Source of the DNA: Neocallimastix lanati (nom. inval.)
Lineage: Eukaryota > Neocallimastigomycota > Neocallimastigomycetes > Neocallimastigales > Neocallimastigaceae
Length of the DNA: 64,000 nt
Direction of reading: 5' to 3'
NCBI GenBank assembly: GCA_016946835.1
Contig: JACVTC010000044.1
Span: 122,001 to 186,000, forward strand
In this document: positions 1-9,568 of the stretch, piece after piece
Numbering within the stretch: position 1 is the stretch's first letter
Layout: every line of letters starts with the position of its first letter
The notes under the pieces: generated by a model
What the model was told of the DNA's origin: nothing
What the model saw: only the letters and a program-made list of their open reading frames with translations
Database searches by the model: none
Program-made: the position numbers and the translations under genes

Positions 1-395
1 TCCACACCATGTTTTAATAAAAATTTTAGTAAATTTTTATTCTTATTTTCAATTGTAAAAGTATCACTTAATGAAAAACTATACCATTTATTCCAATTTA
101 TTTTAATTTTATATTTATCTTTAGAAATTTCATAATTTAAGTTCTTGGCAGGAGCTTTATTTTTATATAGTAAAAGTAAATATTTAATAAATTCATTATC
201 ATAAAACTTTGAAATTTTAAAAATATTTTTTAGTTCCTTCATATTTGAATTCATTATTAATTCTTTTATTTCAGAAGAAGTAATAGATATATCATTTTCT
301 TGATTATTTGTTTCAGTTTTTAATCTCTTTGACGTATGTCCATTATCATTATATTCTTCAAATTTTATATCTCTCTTCCTTTCACGGTTATTCAT
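1..395 (-). CDS. Ankyrin-family protein, N-terminal part (cut by left edge)
   Basis: Reading the minus strand from the ATG at 395, an uninterrupted frame of 131 codons runs off the window edge. It begins [19 protein letters not shown] and contains the family N-terminal domain: the basic start, a TSKRLK cluster near residue 22, SSEIKELI near 40, and [15 protein letters not shown] near 60. The last codons ([16 protein letters not shown]) are the degenerate first ankyrin repeat. The start was chosen because MNNR is shared by most paralogs. The ankyrin array itself lies outside the window. The role is unknown; ankyrin arrays bind proteins, and the basic clusters could be nuclear localisation signals, which is inference. 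No break is visible, so the gene may be intact. Confidence 0.8.
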   Translation of the reverse strand, partial: MNNRERKRDIKFEEYNDNGHTSKRLKTETNNQENDISITSSEIKELIMNSNMKELKNIFKISKFYDNEFIKYLLLLYKNKAPAKNLNYEISKDKYKIKINWNKWYSFSLSDTFTIENKNKNLLKFLLKHGV

Positions 396-1370
396 ATTAC
401 TTTTATTTTATATTGTATTTATGAATTTTTTTTTTTTTTTATATTCTATTAAAAATTAATTTTTTATATTCAATTAATATGATTAAATATAAGTAATAAT
501 TAATAAATTTATTATTTATTTATAAAATATATAATCATATTTTTTATAATATAAAGATAAAATATAAAGATAAAATAAAATAAAAAAAATAAAAAAAATT
601 AAAAATTAAAAAAAACAAAAGAAAAAAAAAGGAATACCTTTATATTTATATATTATAAATTTATTTAATTAAAATAAAACATGTAATACAAAATATAAAT
701 ATTTATAATTATATATAAGATAATTGGAACAAAAAAAAAAAAAAAAAAAAAAAATAGAAATAAAATTTAAAAATATTCAATCAATCAAAAATAAAAAATT
801 ATTTATTTATGTCCGAAACAAAAAATATATTTATATTTAATATATATTTTTATATTTTCTAATTTTATAATTAATTAATTAATTAATTAATTATCTAATT
901 TTATAATAAAAATTATTAAAAATATTAATAATTAAAATTTTATTTAGTATAATAATTGCTAACTTTCTAAAAACTAATTAATGAAATTAACTCTATTTAA
1001 ATATAAAATATATATATATATATAGATAATATATAGATAATATAAAGATAATATATAGATTATATATAGATAATATATAGATAATATATAAATATTTTAT
1101 ATTTTCAGTATTGTATATTGTTAGAAAATAAGATTTATATCTTAAAAAAGTCAACTTTATTTATTTATTTATTTATTATAAAGAGTGGTAATTAGTTAAT
1201 TTTACATGATACATTCAATTTATAAAGTACATTATGGCTTATGCATTACATTAAATACATTACATTTTAATACATTAAACTTAATTCACATATTCTGACA
1301 TATAATTTAAAAATTTTATAATTATTAACTTAACTTAAATATATTATTTATAATTTCATACAATGTAAAA
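396..1370. other. 5' flank module of an ankyrin-family gene, no gene seen
   Basis: AT-rich stretch between the ATG at 395 and the repeats further right. It carries the conserved upstream module found beside other family members: a long A-run followed by GGAATACCTTTATATTTATA near 630-655, a TAAAACATGTAATACAAAATA segment near 675, and ATGTCCGAAAC near 810. The same order is visible at about 15.3-15.5, 24.4-24.6, 26.75-26.99, 32.9-33.05 and 41.35-41.5 kb. A degenerate TATATAGATAA tandem array lies at about 1010-1090. No coding potential seen. Confidence 0.55.
806..820 (-). promoter_or_regulatory. Conserved upstream motif GTTTCGGACATAAAT (putative)
   Basis: About 415 bases upstream of the ATG at 395 lies a GGACAT/ATGTCC-type motif that stands out in a nearly G/C-free background. 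Comparable motifs occur 290-480 bases upstream of other family members (7295-7325, 33037-33050, 52416-52440, 61640-61705). Conservation may reflect common ancestry of the copied flank rather than function. No experimental basis. Confidence 0.3.
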
Positions 1371-1485
1371 TACAATGTGGCGTATTAAATATATACATTA
1401 TGTAATTAAAATTGTAACCAATATTGCTAAATTAAATCCTATTAATGTATGTACATTTTGTGAAGGATTAATTATGATAATTCTT
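1370..1485. repeat. Dispersed 5'-flank repeat, copy 1 (TGTGGCGTATTA)
   Basis: A segment of about 115 bases starting AATACAATGTGGCGTATTAA and continuing through a run ending GGATTAATTATGATAA. Near-identical copies lie at about 29064-29180 and, more diverged, at 41757-41875. All three are upstream of minus-strand ankyrin loci, so the segment seems to travel with the gene copies. Confidence 0.65.
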
Positions 1486-1520
1486 ATAGGATTGAAATGC
1501 ACTTAAGATTCATTCTATAA

Positions 1521-1555
1521 TCACAATAATTTAATAATAATAAATAATAATAATA

Positions 1556-1594
<39 letters not shown>

Positions 1595-1664
1595 TAATAA
1601 TAATAATAATAGTAATAATAAATAATAATAATAATAATAGTAATAATAATAATAAATAATAATA

Positions 1665-1697
<33 letters not shown>

Positions 1698-1724
1698 TAA
1701 TAATAATAATAATAATAAATAATA

Positions 1725-1778
<54 letters not shown>

Positions 1779-1906
1779 ATAATAATAAATAATAATAATA
1801 ATAATAAATAATAATAAATAATAATAATAATAATAAATAATAAATAATAATAATAATAATAATAAATAATAATAATAATAATAAATAATAAATAATAATA
1901 ATAATA

Positions 1907-1940
<34 letters not shown>
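1521..1940. repeat. (AAT)n microsatellite
   Basis: About 420 bases of almost pure AAT triplets with scattered AAAT interruptions. Long apparent minus-strand reading frames here encode only I, Y and L runs and are artefacts of the repeat. Confidence 0.95.
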
Positions 1941-2432
1941 GTTATCAAAAACAACAATTAACAATAAAAATATAATAAAGTAATCATTTTGTAATAACAA
2001 AACAATAATATAAAAATTAAAAAACTTTTTATTTTTTAATTTTTTTTCATTATTATTATTTTTATTTTTTTTTTTTATTTTTTTTTATAATTTGAAAATT
2101 TATATTTATTAATTAAATAATAATTAATTAAATATTATTTTCATATATACAAATAAAAATATAAATAAAAATTTTTAATTATAAATATTTATAATTTAAA
2201 TAATATTTTTATTTTTTTCAATTTTGTATATTTTTAAACTTATTTCCATTTTTTATTTTAATTATCTTTCAATAAAAATTTTTACTTTTTTAATTTTTAT
2301 TTTTATTTTATTTTCTTTTTCTTTTTATATTTTTATTTTTACTTCATTTATTTGTCCTATTTTTTATATATATTACTTTTTATTAATTTTTTTATTTTAT
2401 TTTATTTTTTTTTTTTAATGATAAATTGAATA

Positions 2433-2515
2433 AAATTAATAATAAATAATAAATAATAAATAATAAATAATAAATAATAAATAATAAATAATAAATAATA
2501 AATAATAAATAATAA
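2433..2515. repeat. (AATAAAT)n 7-bp tandem array
   Basis: About eleven copies of a 7-base unit (AATAAAT in rotation), flanked by more AT-rich sequence. The region 2420-2640 resembles 42330-42480, so it belongs to the copied upstream flank of ankyrin genes. Confidence 0.85.
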
Positions 2516-2520
2516 TAAAT

Positions 2521-3794
2521 GTAATACAAATATGAATATAAAAATATAAAAAGTAGTTAATGTATATATTTAAAATTTAAATGTATTATCTTTTTAATAT
2601 TCATTACTATTTATTATTCTTATAATAAAAGGTTATGTTAACTAAAAAAAATTAATATTAAATTAATATTCATATATACTAAACTATATAATCTATTTTA
2701 CATATTCTTTCTATTTGTGAAAAGAAATAATTCATTCATTATCTTATCTAATAATATATAGCCTTTTAAATATTTTATTATGTAATAATTATAGAAAAAA
2801 AAAATTTAAAATTATAAAATTAAAAAAATGTCTTTATTTAAAGAAAAAAAACATAAATATTATTAATTTTATTTAGATAAAATTAAAGTCTTAAAAGATA
2901 AATAAATAATTAATAAATAAATAATTAAAATATAAATAATTAACAATAAACAATAAATAATTATGATAATAATAATAATAGAAACTATTGTTTAATAAAT
3001 TTATTATAAATAAATATTTATTTTTATTTAATAAAAATTTATTAAAAGTTGACAATATTAAATATAGCATTAAAACATAATTACAATGAAGTATATATTC
3101 TATGACTAGAATTTTTTTTTTTTTATTTATTATCATATATATTAGAATTTTATAATAAACTTAATTTTTAATCCTATTCTTTTCATACTATTATGAGTAT
3201 TATTATTATTTTTTTTCTTTTTTAAAATGATTTTTGAAGTATACTTCAATACTAAAAGCGGTTATCAATAAGATAATAACTAATTCCATTTTATTGAATA
3301 TGTAAAAATTTTTTTATTTTATTTTATTTTTTATTTTTTTTATTTTTTTTTTTTTGAACTGTAAAACAAAAAAAAAATAAAAAGAATAAAAAAAATTCAT
3401 AAATAAGAAAGTTAATGTCCAATTGTATGACAAAGAAGAAATCGTAATTTATCACTTATTTCTTTAAGAACAACTATAATATAAATTTAAATATTTTAAT
3501 AACATTTCTTCAATAAAAAGAAATATTGTTAATGGATTTAGTTAATTTACCACACTATCACACTATCTACTTAATAGAAGCTATTTTCTTTGTTTAATTT
3601 TATTAAATATTTTTGATAAATAATGGTCTTGGTTCATAATTACTTTAAAATATTTCTCTTTTATTTTCAATATATTATCTTAACTTTTATTTTTTTTATT
3701 AACCTTTTATTTTTTTTATAAACTTTTATTTTTATTATATTTTTCTATTTGACCTTTTGATATATATATATATATTTATATATATTAATATTCT
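2521..3794. other. AT-rich intergenic sequence, nothing recognised
   Basis: No reading frame with protein-like composition. The apparent frame at 2891-3136 is dominated by N, Y, L, I and F residues from AT-rich sequence. A slightly less AT-rich patch at 3240-3300 matches nothing recognised. Confidence 0.5.
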
Positions 3795-4090
3795 TTAGTA
3801 ATTAAATATAGAGATGGAGATGTATTCTCTTACTATTATAAAAAAAATTAAAAATAAAAATAAAAATAAAAATAAAAATAAAAATAAAAATAAAAATAAA
3901 AATAAAAATAAAAATAAAAATAGAAAATAGATATAATAATAATTTATATATACTTATTTTTTTCTTACCTATAAAAATAAAAAAAATTATCTTGAAAATA
4001 TTGGAAGATGGATGATCATGATAAGTTATATTTAAGTATAATGAAAGATTTAATATTATACTATTAAAATAGTATAGTATTAAACAAGAA
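3795..4090. repeat. Copied ankyrin 3' flank, copy 1 (partner 29935-30190)
   Basis: Shares with 29935-30190 the order GATGTATTCTCTTA, an A-rich spacer, a TATACTTATTTTTTT-like segment, ATTGGAAGATGGATGATCAT and AGATTTAATATTAT-type segments. In the second copy it lies just downstream of the stop of an ankyrin gene. Here it lies downstream of a one-unit ankyrin relic at 4372-4456. It contains an (AAAAAT)n array at about 3850-3925. Confidence 0.6.
3850..3925. repeat. (AAAAAT)n hexanucleotide array
   Basis: About twelve uninterrupted copies of the hexamer. A separate (AAAC)n run of about seven copies lies at 4110-4138. Reading frames across these are repeat artefacts. Confidence 0.9.
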
Positions 4091-4371
4091 AACAAAACAA
4101 AGCAAAAAAAAAACAAACAAACAAACAAACAAACAAACATATATCCTAATGTTAAATATATTTTTATATTTCATATCTTAATAAAATAAAATAAATTAAA
4201 TTAAATTAAAATAATATAAATTAAAATAAAATAAAAACAGCATATTATTATGCTATTTATATATACATATATATTTATATTAGGTAAAATTTGAATAAAC
4301 TTTAATGATGAATAAGGTTTTAATGGTTAAATGGTGAAAAATAAAATAATCCCACAATTAAATATTTTTCT

Positions 4372-4456
4372 CCATTTACAACCAATTTTTCTTTATTTAT
4401 ATCTGCTCAAGATTCTAGGAAGTATTCTACTAAATTTTTATTATCACTTTTACATG
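4372..4456 (-). pseudogene. Single ankyrin-unit relic
   Basis: Reverse-strand reading from 4454 gives CKSDNKNLVEYFLES, a stop, then ADINKEKLVVNGEK, matching the family unit C(K/E)[21 protein letters not shown]. The TGA falls where the unit normally has HG. No N-terminal domain or second unit is visible. It is a decayed remnant whose downstream flank (3795-4090) matches that of the ankyrin gene at 30288-32689. Confidence 0.6.
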
Positions 4457-4680
4457 AATAAAATTAAAAGGATTGACCATCTTAATTTATATAAGAAATT
4501 AAAAAATAATATTTATATAATTATTTTCTTTATTTATATTTTTATGATTAATTCATTAACATAAAAAATATAAATTTATTAATAATTAAAATAAAAATTA
4601 TTATAAAATTTTTTTCAACAAACAAACAAGAAAAATATTTTTATATATATTATTTTAATATATTTTATTTTGATTCATTT

Positions 4681-4710
4681 TATTATTAAAGTTAACTCTA
4701 TTTAAATAAA
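4681..4710. repeat. 30-bp exact direct repeat, copy 1
   Basis: Thirty identical bases occur here and at 5711-5740 in the same orientation (core AAAGTTAACTCTATTTAAAT). They bracket the copia-like gag relic. Diverged forms occur in other ankyrin flanks (near 980, 17850 and 27500), so the repeat is probably part of the copied flank module and not an LTR end. Confidence 0.7.
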
Positions 4711-4734
4711 AAAAAATAAAATAAATAAATTTTA

Positions 4735-5023
4735 TTTTTGTATCAACCGATTTTCTTAAAAAGCTCAAAACTTTAAAGTTGTTCTTTTTATGTTCCTTAA
4801 TTTTATTTTCACCTTCTTCAGATAAGATATCATTTCCCTTTTTATCTTTGTTTGTATATTTCTCCTTTACTTCTTTTATTATATCTTCTATGTTCTTTTC
4901 AACGTACTCACTTAATCCAACGCCTTGGAGTTCGAGGATAATATCTTCGTATTATTCATCGAAGTTGTCTTCAGTTAGGACATATTCCATCCTATTAAGA
5001 GCTATTCTTGTTGTTCTGGTCAT
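4735..5023 (-). pseudogene. Ty1/copia-like gag N-terminal relic
   Basis: From an ATG at 5023 the minus strand reads MTRTTRIALNRMEYVLTEDN then FDE, a TAA stop at 4952-4954, and continues in the same frame with YEDIILELQGVGLSEYVEKN and a charged lysine/glutamate-rich stretch to about 4735. The pattern L-x-x-D-N-F-x-x-(W)-x-x-x-I-x-x-x-L resembles the start of copia-type gag (DUF4219/UBN2-like) domains, in which a tryptophan is usual where the stop now sits. Codon use is richer in C-ending codons (GAC, AAC, TTC, CTC, GGC) than in the ankyrin genes, suggesting separate origin. No RT, integrase or LTR is seen nearby. An unrelated charged ORF relic is the alternative. Confidence 0.5.
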
Positions 5024-5084
5024 CTTATAAATGTATTTATATATTGCTGATGTTATTTAATGAATTTGTTTATTAATTACAAAT

Positions 5085-5325
5085 TACTAATTACTATTTC
5101 TAATTACTAATTACTAAATTATACAAAAAGCATCTAAATACTAATTTCCTAATTCGGATACGTTTCTTATTTACGTATGTGTGTATTCAAGTGTTGTCAA
5201 TCTTGAATATCCTAATTATACTAAGTTGCTAAATTACTAATTTACCAAATTACTAAATTGTTAAATTACTATGTTACTAAATTGCTAAATTGCTAAATTT
5301 CCTAATTAGCTCAGTATTCTAAATT
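5085..5325. repeat. Degenerate AATTACTA/AATTGCTA 8-bp repeats
   Basis: A loose array of 8-base units (AAATTACT, AAATTGCT, AATTTCCT). It lies directly upstream of the gag-like relic in transcription sense, so it could be decayed retroelement leader sequence. No LTR border or primer-binding site recognised. Confidence 0.5.
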
Positions 5326-5710
5326 TCTACACAAACTTATAGAGTCAAATGAAACTCTTAGTCTGATAAAAATCTCAATATTTGTTTATAAACTTTATTT
5401 ATTTGAAGTAAGAGGCTTATTTTTTAAGAAGACATAATTTAATGATATTTATACATACAAAATACATTTGATGGATCATACATATTTCAATACATTAAAT
5501 ACATGTTTCTATATAAAAGAGGCTTATAAAAATAAAAAATTTTTAAAACTATATAAACTACATATTATTATAATATATCCTATTTATATATGATAAATTA
5601 TTAAATAATTAGAATTATAATAAAAGTTATAATAAAATAAAAATATTAATTAAAGTGTAAATTTTTATCAACTAAAAAATACTAAAATTTCTAACAATTT
5701 TGATATATTA

Positions 5711-5740
5711 TATTATTAAAGTTAACTCTATTTAAATAAA
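5711..5740. repeat. 30-bp exact direct repeat, copy 2
   Basis: Exact partner of 4681-4710, offset 1030 bases. Here it lies in the downstream flank of the ankyrin pseudogene at 6208-6938. Confidence 0.7.
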
Positions 5741-5809
5741 AAATAAAATAAAATAAAATAAAATTTATAAAAAATTTAATCCACTTTTTAATTTTTTTTA
5801 TATATTTAC

Positions 5810-6003
<194 letters not shown>

Positions 6004-6207
6004 TATATATATACAAATTTAAAATCTATTTATTAAATAATGATTAAATTTTGGTTTTATTAATTTTTAAATCTATTTAATTTTTATTATAATAATCAAT
6101 TACTATAAAAAATTTTTTTAATTTTCGCGTATAATTTTATTGGTTTAATTTCATATTCATATTTTTTATTTTATTTTTATCTACTCTATATTCTATTAAA
6201 TTTACTA

Positions 6208-6938
6208 CTAATTCTTTTTCACTACTTTCACAGACCTTAAATAATTTCCTATATCGTAATTTCTTCTGTTAATCGAATAAATATATGGTAATTCTCTATA
6301 TTTATTTCTTTTATTTATATCTGCTCCATGTTCTACTAAGTATTTTACTAAATATCTATTTCTACTTTTAATTGCACCAAATAATGGTGTTTCACCATTC
6401 CATTTTTCTTCATTTATATCCACTCCATGCTTTACTAAAATTTTTAATAAATTTTTATTCCCATTTTTAATTAGATAATTTTTTTTTTTTCAAAACAATT
6501 TTTAATTGTAATGAAAAAAAAAGGTAGTGTATTTGGAGTATAAATTGATGTTGGTGTACCGAGAGAATAAGGTTGTATACCTGGTATATGACTTAATGAA
6601 CAATTATTCTTTTTTTATAATCTAATATAATTTTATATTTATATTTAAAAATTTCTTTATTTAAATCCATGATAGAAATAAAACTTTTATTTTTATAAAG
6701 AAGAAGTATCCATTTAATAACTTTATTATCATAAAACTTTGAAATATTAAATATATTTTTTAATTTCTCCATATTTGTATCCTTTGTATTACTTATTATT
6801 TCTTTTATTTCAGAAGAACTTATATATTTATCGTTTTCTTGATTATTTGTTATAGTTTTTAATCTTTTAGATAGATGTATGTTCATTATTATTATATTCT
6901 TTAGATTTTATATCTCTCTTTTTAAAACGGTTATTCAT
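6208..6938 (-). pseudogene. Ankyrin-family gene with multiple frameshifts
   Basis: The start MNNRFKKRDIKSKEYNNNEH lies at 6938. A 4-bp tandem duplication (ATCT) near 6888-6896 then shifts the frame, after which MNIHLSKRLKTITNNQENDK begins at 6886 and carries the family N-terminal domain (SSEIKEII, NISKFYDNKVIKWILLL). This ends KKRIIVH at 6593. A further frame carries a degenerate proline/serine segment (YSLGTPTSIYTPNT), matching the position of the CTD-like heptads in the gene at 9569-15181. Another shift in an A-run near 6485 leads to the C-terminal frame: two ankyrin units and the tail YIYSINRRNYDIGNYLRSV. At least three breaks, one not in a homopolymer, favour a real pseudogene over sequencing error. 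Its upstream flank is shared with the stub at 18176. Confidence 0.8.
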
Positions 6939-6972
6939 TTTACTTGTATTTGATACTTTGTTTATTTTTTTT

Positions 6973-7007
<35 letters not shown>

Positions 7008-7899
7008 TTTATTATTTTCTATAAGAAAATTAAATTTTATACTCAATAAATTTTATACTCAATAAATATAAATAAATAAAAATAATAGTTATTAAATTTA
7101 TTATATATATATATATAATGTATTAATGCCTTTTTTAAAAAATAAAAAAAATAAAAAAAAAAATGGAAAAAAAAAAAAAAAAAGAATACCATTTTATATA
7201 TAAATATTTTGAGATTAATAGAATAATTGAAATAAAAGAAAAAATTAAAAAGAATATTAAATTTATTAAAAAAAAAAAATAAATAAAAATAAAATTATGT
7301 CTAAATTAAAAAAAATTACGTCCAAAATAAAATTAATATTTATATTTTATATATATTTTTCTATTTCTTATTTTATAATTAATTAATTAATTATCTTATT
7401 TTATAATTATTATCATTATTAATATTAGAATAAATTTATTATACAGTAATTGTATCAAAGGTTAAAGGAGAGTAAAATCATACACTAAACATAACCTGTA
7501 TATATGATCTAAAACAAATAATGTGTAGTAAACATATTTGTATATTTAATAATAATTATTAAATTTTAAATATTAATTTTATATTTTTTTTGAAAATAAT
7601 TTTTATAATATATTATTAGTTATTCATTATATTAATTATTATATTATAATATTTATATATTTATTTTATATTATATATTAAATTATATATTTATTTTATT
7701 TATATATTATTATATTAGAATATAATAATATTCTTATATTTAACTTTAATAGAACTTAAATAATCTTATTTTATATTATATAATATATTATTATGTATTA
7801 TTTTATATTTATTTTATATTCTTACATATAATATACATTTATTATTTAAATATAGATATTGTATTCTTATATTTATAATTTATATTATATGTTTAAAAT
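6939..7899. other. Duplicated noncoding flank, no gene seen
   Basis: Upstream flank of the pseudogene at 6208-6938. It contains an A/T-run zone, a motif pair at 7295-7325 (ATGTCTAAATT and ACGTCCAAAAT), and the distinctive segment 7449-7510 (TTGTATCAAAGGTTAAAGGA, then CATACACTAAACATAACCTG). It is repeated at 18177-19106. The rest is AT-rich with no protein-like frame. Confidence 0.6.
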
Positions 7900-8656
7900 G
7901 TAATTTCGTTTCGAAAAATTTTTTAAAAAAAGTTAATAAATAAATGAATTAATAATAAAACAAATAAATAATATATGTAATTTAAATAAATAACTAAATA
8001 AATATAAATAAATAAATAAAACTATAATAAATAAATAAATTTAAAATTTAATTTTTAAAAAAAAGAAAAATATTTTATACATATATATAATAAATATATA
8101 TTATATAATAATAATTATTCATTAGAATTAAAGCTTTAAAAAAATAAAATATTTTATCATACATTTTAAACGTTTTATCATGTTTCAATAAAAATATATA
8201 TGATTAATAATAATTTTATATATATATAAAAATAAGTTATTAATAATTTAAAAGATGTAAAGGATAATAATTTAAAATATAACTATTAAAATTAAAAAAT
8301 AATTATTAAAAAGATTAAAAAACAATATCTAAATAATAATTTAATTGATCAATTTTACATCTATTAAGCCCTTGCGCAGTATTTTAAAAAAAAAACTTAA
8401 ATTATTAATAAATTTTTTTAATAAAAGAAATATTTATAAATAATTCAGTAAAAAAAAAAAAAAAAAAAAAAAAAGATGAAGACATCTTAAAAAAAGGGAG
8501 TTAAAAGTTAGGATGATTTTAGGTGTTATTTATTTTTTTTATTTTTTAATTTATATTTTATATTTTATATTTTATATTTTATTTTTTTATTAAAATTTTG
8601 CGAAATAACACAAAAAATTTTGAGAAATGAAATTTTGGGGAATGCCACACACACTC
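7900..8656 (+). mobile_element. Foldback/MITE-like element, copy A
   Basis: Starts TAATTTCGTTTCGAAAAATT and ends TTTTGCGAAATAACAC ... GAGAAATGAAATTTTGGGG ... CCACACACACTC. The same ends and internal landmarks (TTAATTGATCAATTTTACAT, CCCTTGCGCAGT, GATGAAGACATC, GGGAGTTAAAAGTTAGGATG) occur at 19107-19860 and, reverse-complemented, at 47725-48915. Both ends carry TTTCG/CGAAA-type motifs in inverted orientation, suggesting terminal inverted repeats. There is no transposase frame, so it would be non-autonomous. Copies A and B exist together because of the segmental duplication; copy C is independent. Confidence 0.65.
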
Positions 8657-9284
8657 GAATATAAATACATATTTAGAAAGCAAGCCACATATTGAAGATA
8701 TTATAAAATCATTAGATTTAAATTTGATTTATGACATTAATTTATGCTTGAATAATAAAAACTAATTTTATATTAAATATTTCATTTTATATCATTTAAT
8801 TTTCTTAATAATAATCAATTTCTAATAAAATTAATTTAGAAAAGAGTTTTTAGTTATTTAGAAAAAGTAATAATAAATTAAATAAAGATATAACTATATT
8901 ATTATAATTAAAATATAGTACATAAAAGTCCCGTATATCGAATGTGGTTCATTTCTCCAATTTTTAAAATACAAATTTTCAATACGCCATTTATTTTTAA
9001 TGGCTTGTAAAATTTTTTGTTAACGCCATAAAAAATTATAATACAATTAATTTTAAAATAAATAAATGTATAAATAAATAAATAGATAAATAAATAAAGA
9101 ATATAATAATAAAAGTATATAAAATAAAATAAAATAAAATAAATAGTAGAATATGAATATAAAGTACAGATTGAATAAAATAAAATAAAATAAAATAAAA
9201 TAAAATAAAATAAAATAATATAAAATTAAATAAAATAAAATAAAATAAAATTTTTTATCACTTTTTTATTCGTATATTTATTAA

Positions 9285-9353
<69 letters not shown>

Positions 9354-9568
9354 ATTTTTTTTATAAATAAATTTAAATTTATTTATTAAATAATAATCAA
9401 ATTTTAGTTTTATTAATTTTTAAATTTATTTAATTTTAATTATAATAATAAATTACTATATACAAATATTTTATTATTCGTGTATAATTTATTTGTTTTA
9501 TTTCATATTCATGCTTTTTCTTTTATTTATTTTATTTATTTTTACGTTACTTTCTATTAAATTTTCTA
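8657..9568. other. Duplicated ankyrin 3' flank, no gene seen
   Basis: Contains AAGCAAGCCACATATTGAAG near 8680, ATCGAATGTGGTTCATTTCT near 8939 and ACGCCATTTATTTTTAATGG near 8985, all repeated around 19880-20215. These GCCACAT/ATGTGG motifs face each other and may be ends of another decayed TIR element. One 70-bp minisatellite unit lies near 9145-9200, followed by (AAAAT)n. An (ATT)n array occupies 9290-9351. Just past the ankyrin stop (9430-9560) is an out-of-frame terminal ankyrin relic (see Findings). Confidence 0.5.

Noticed and set aside
1484-2000. Two long minus-strand frames rich in I, Y and L
   Set aside because: They are translations of an (AAT)n microsatellite.
4779-5030. 83-codon plus-strand frame
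   Set aside because: It is the antisense of the gag-like relic, whose minus-strand reading has the better protein character.
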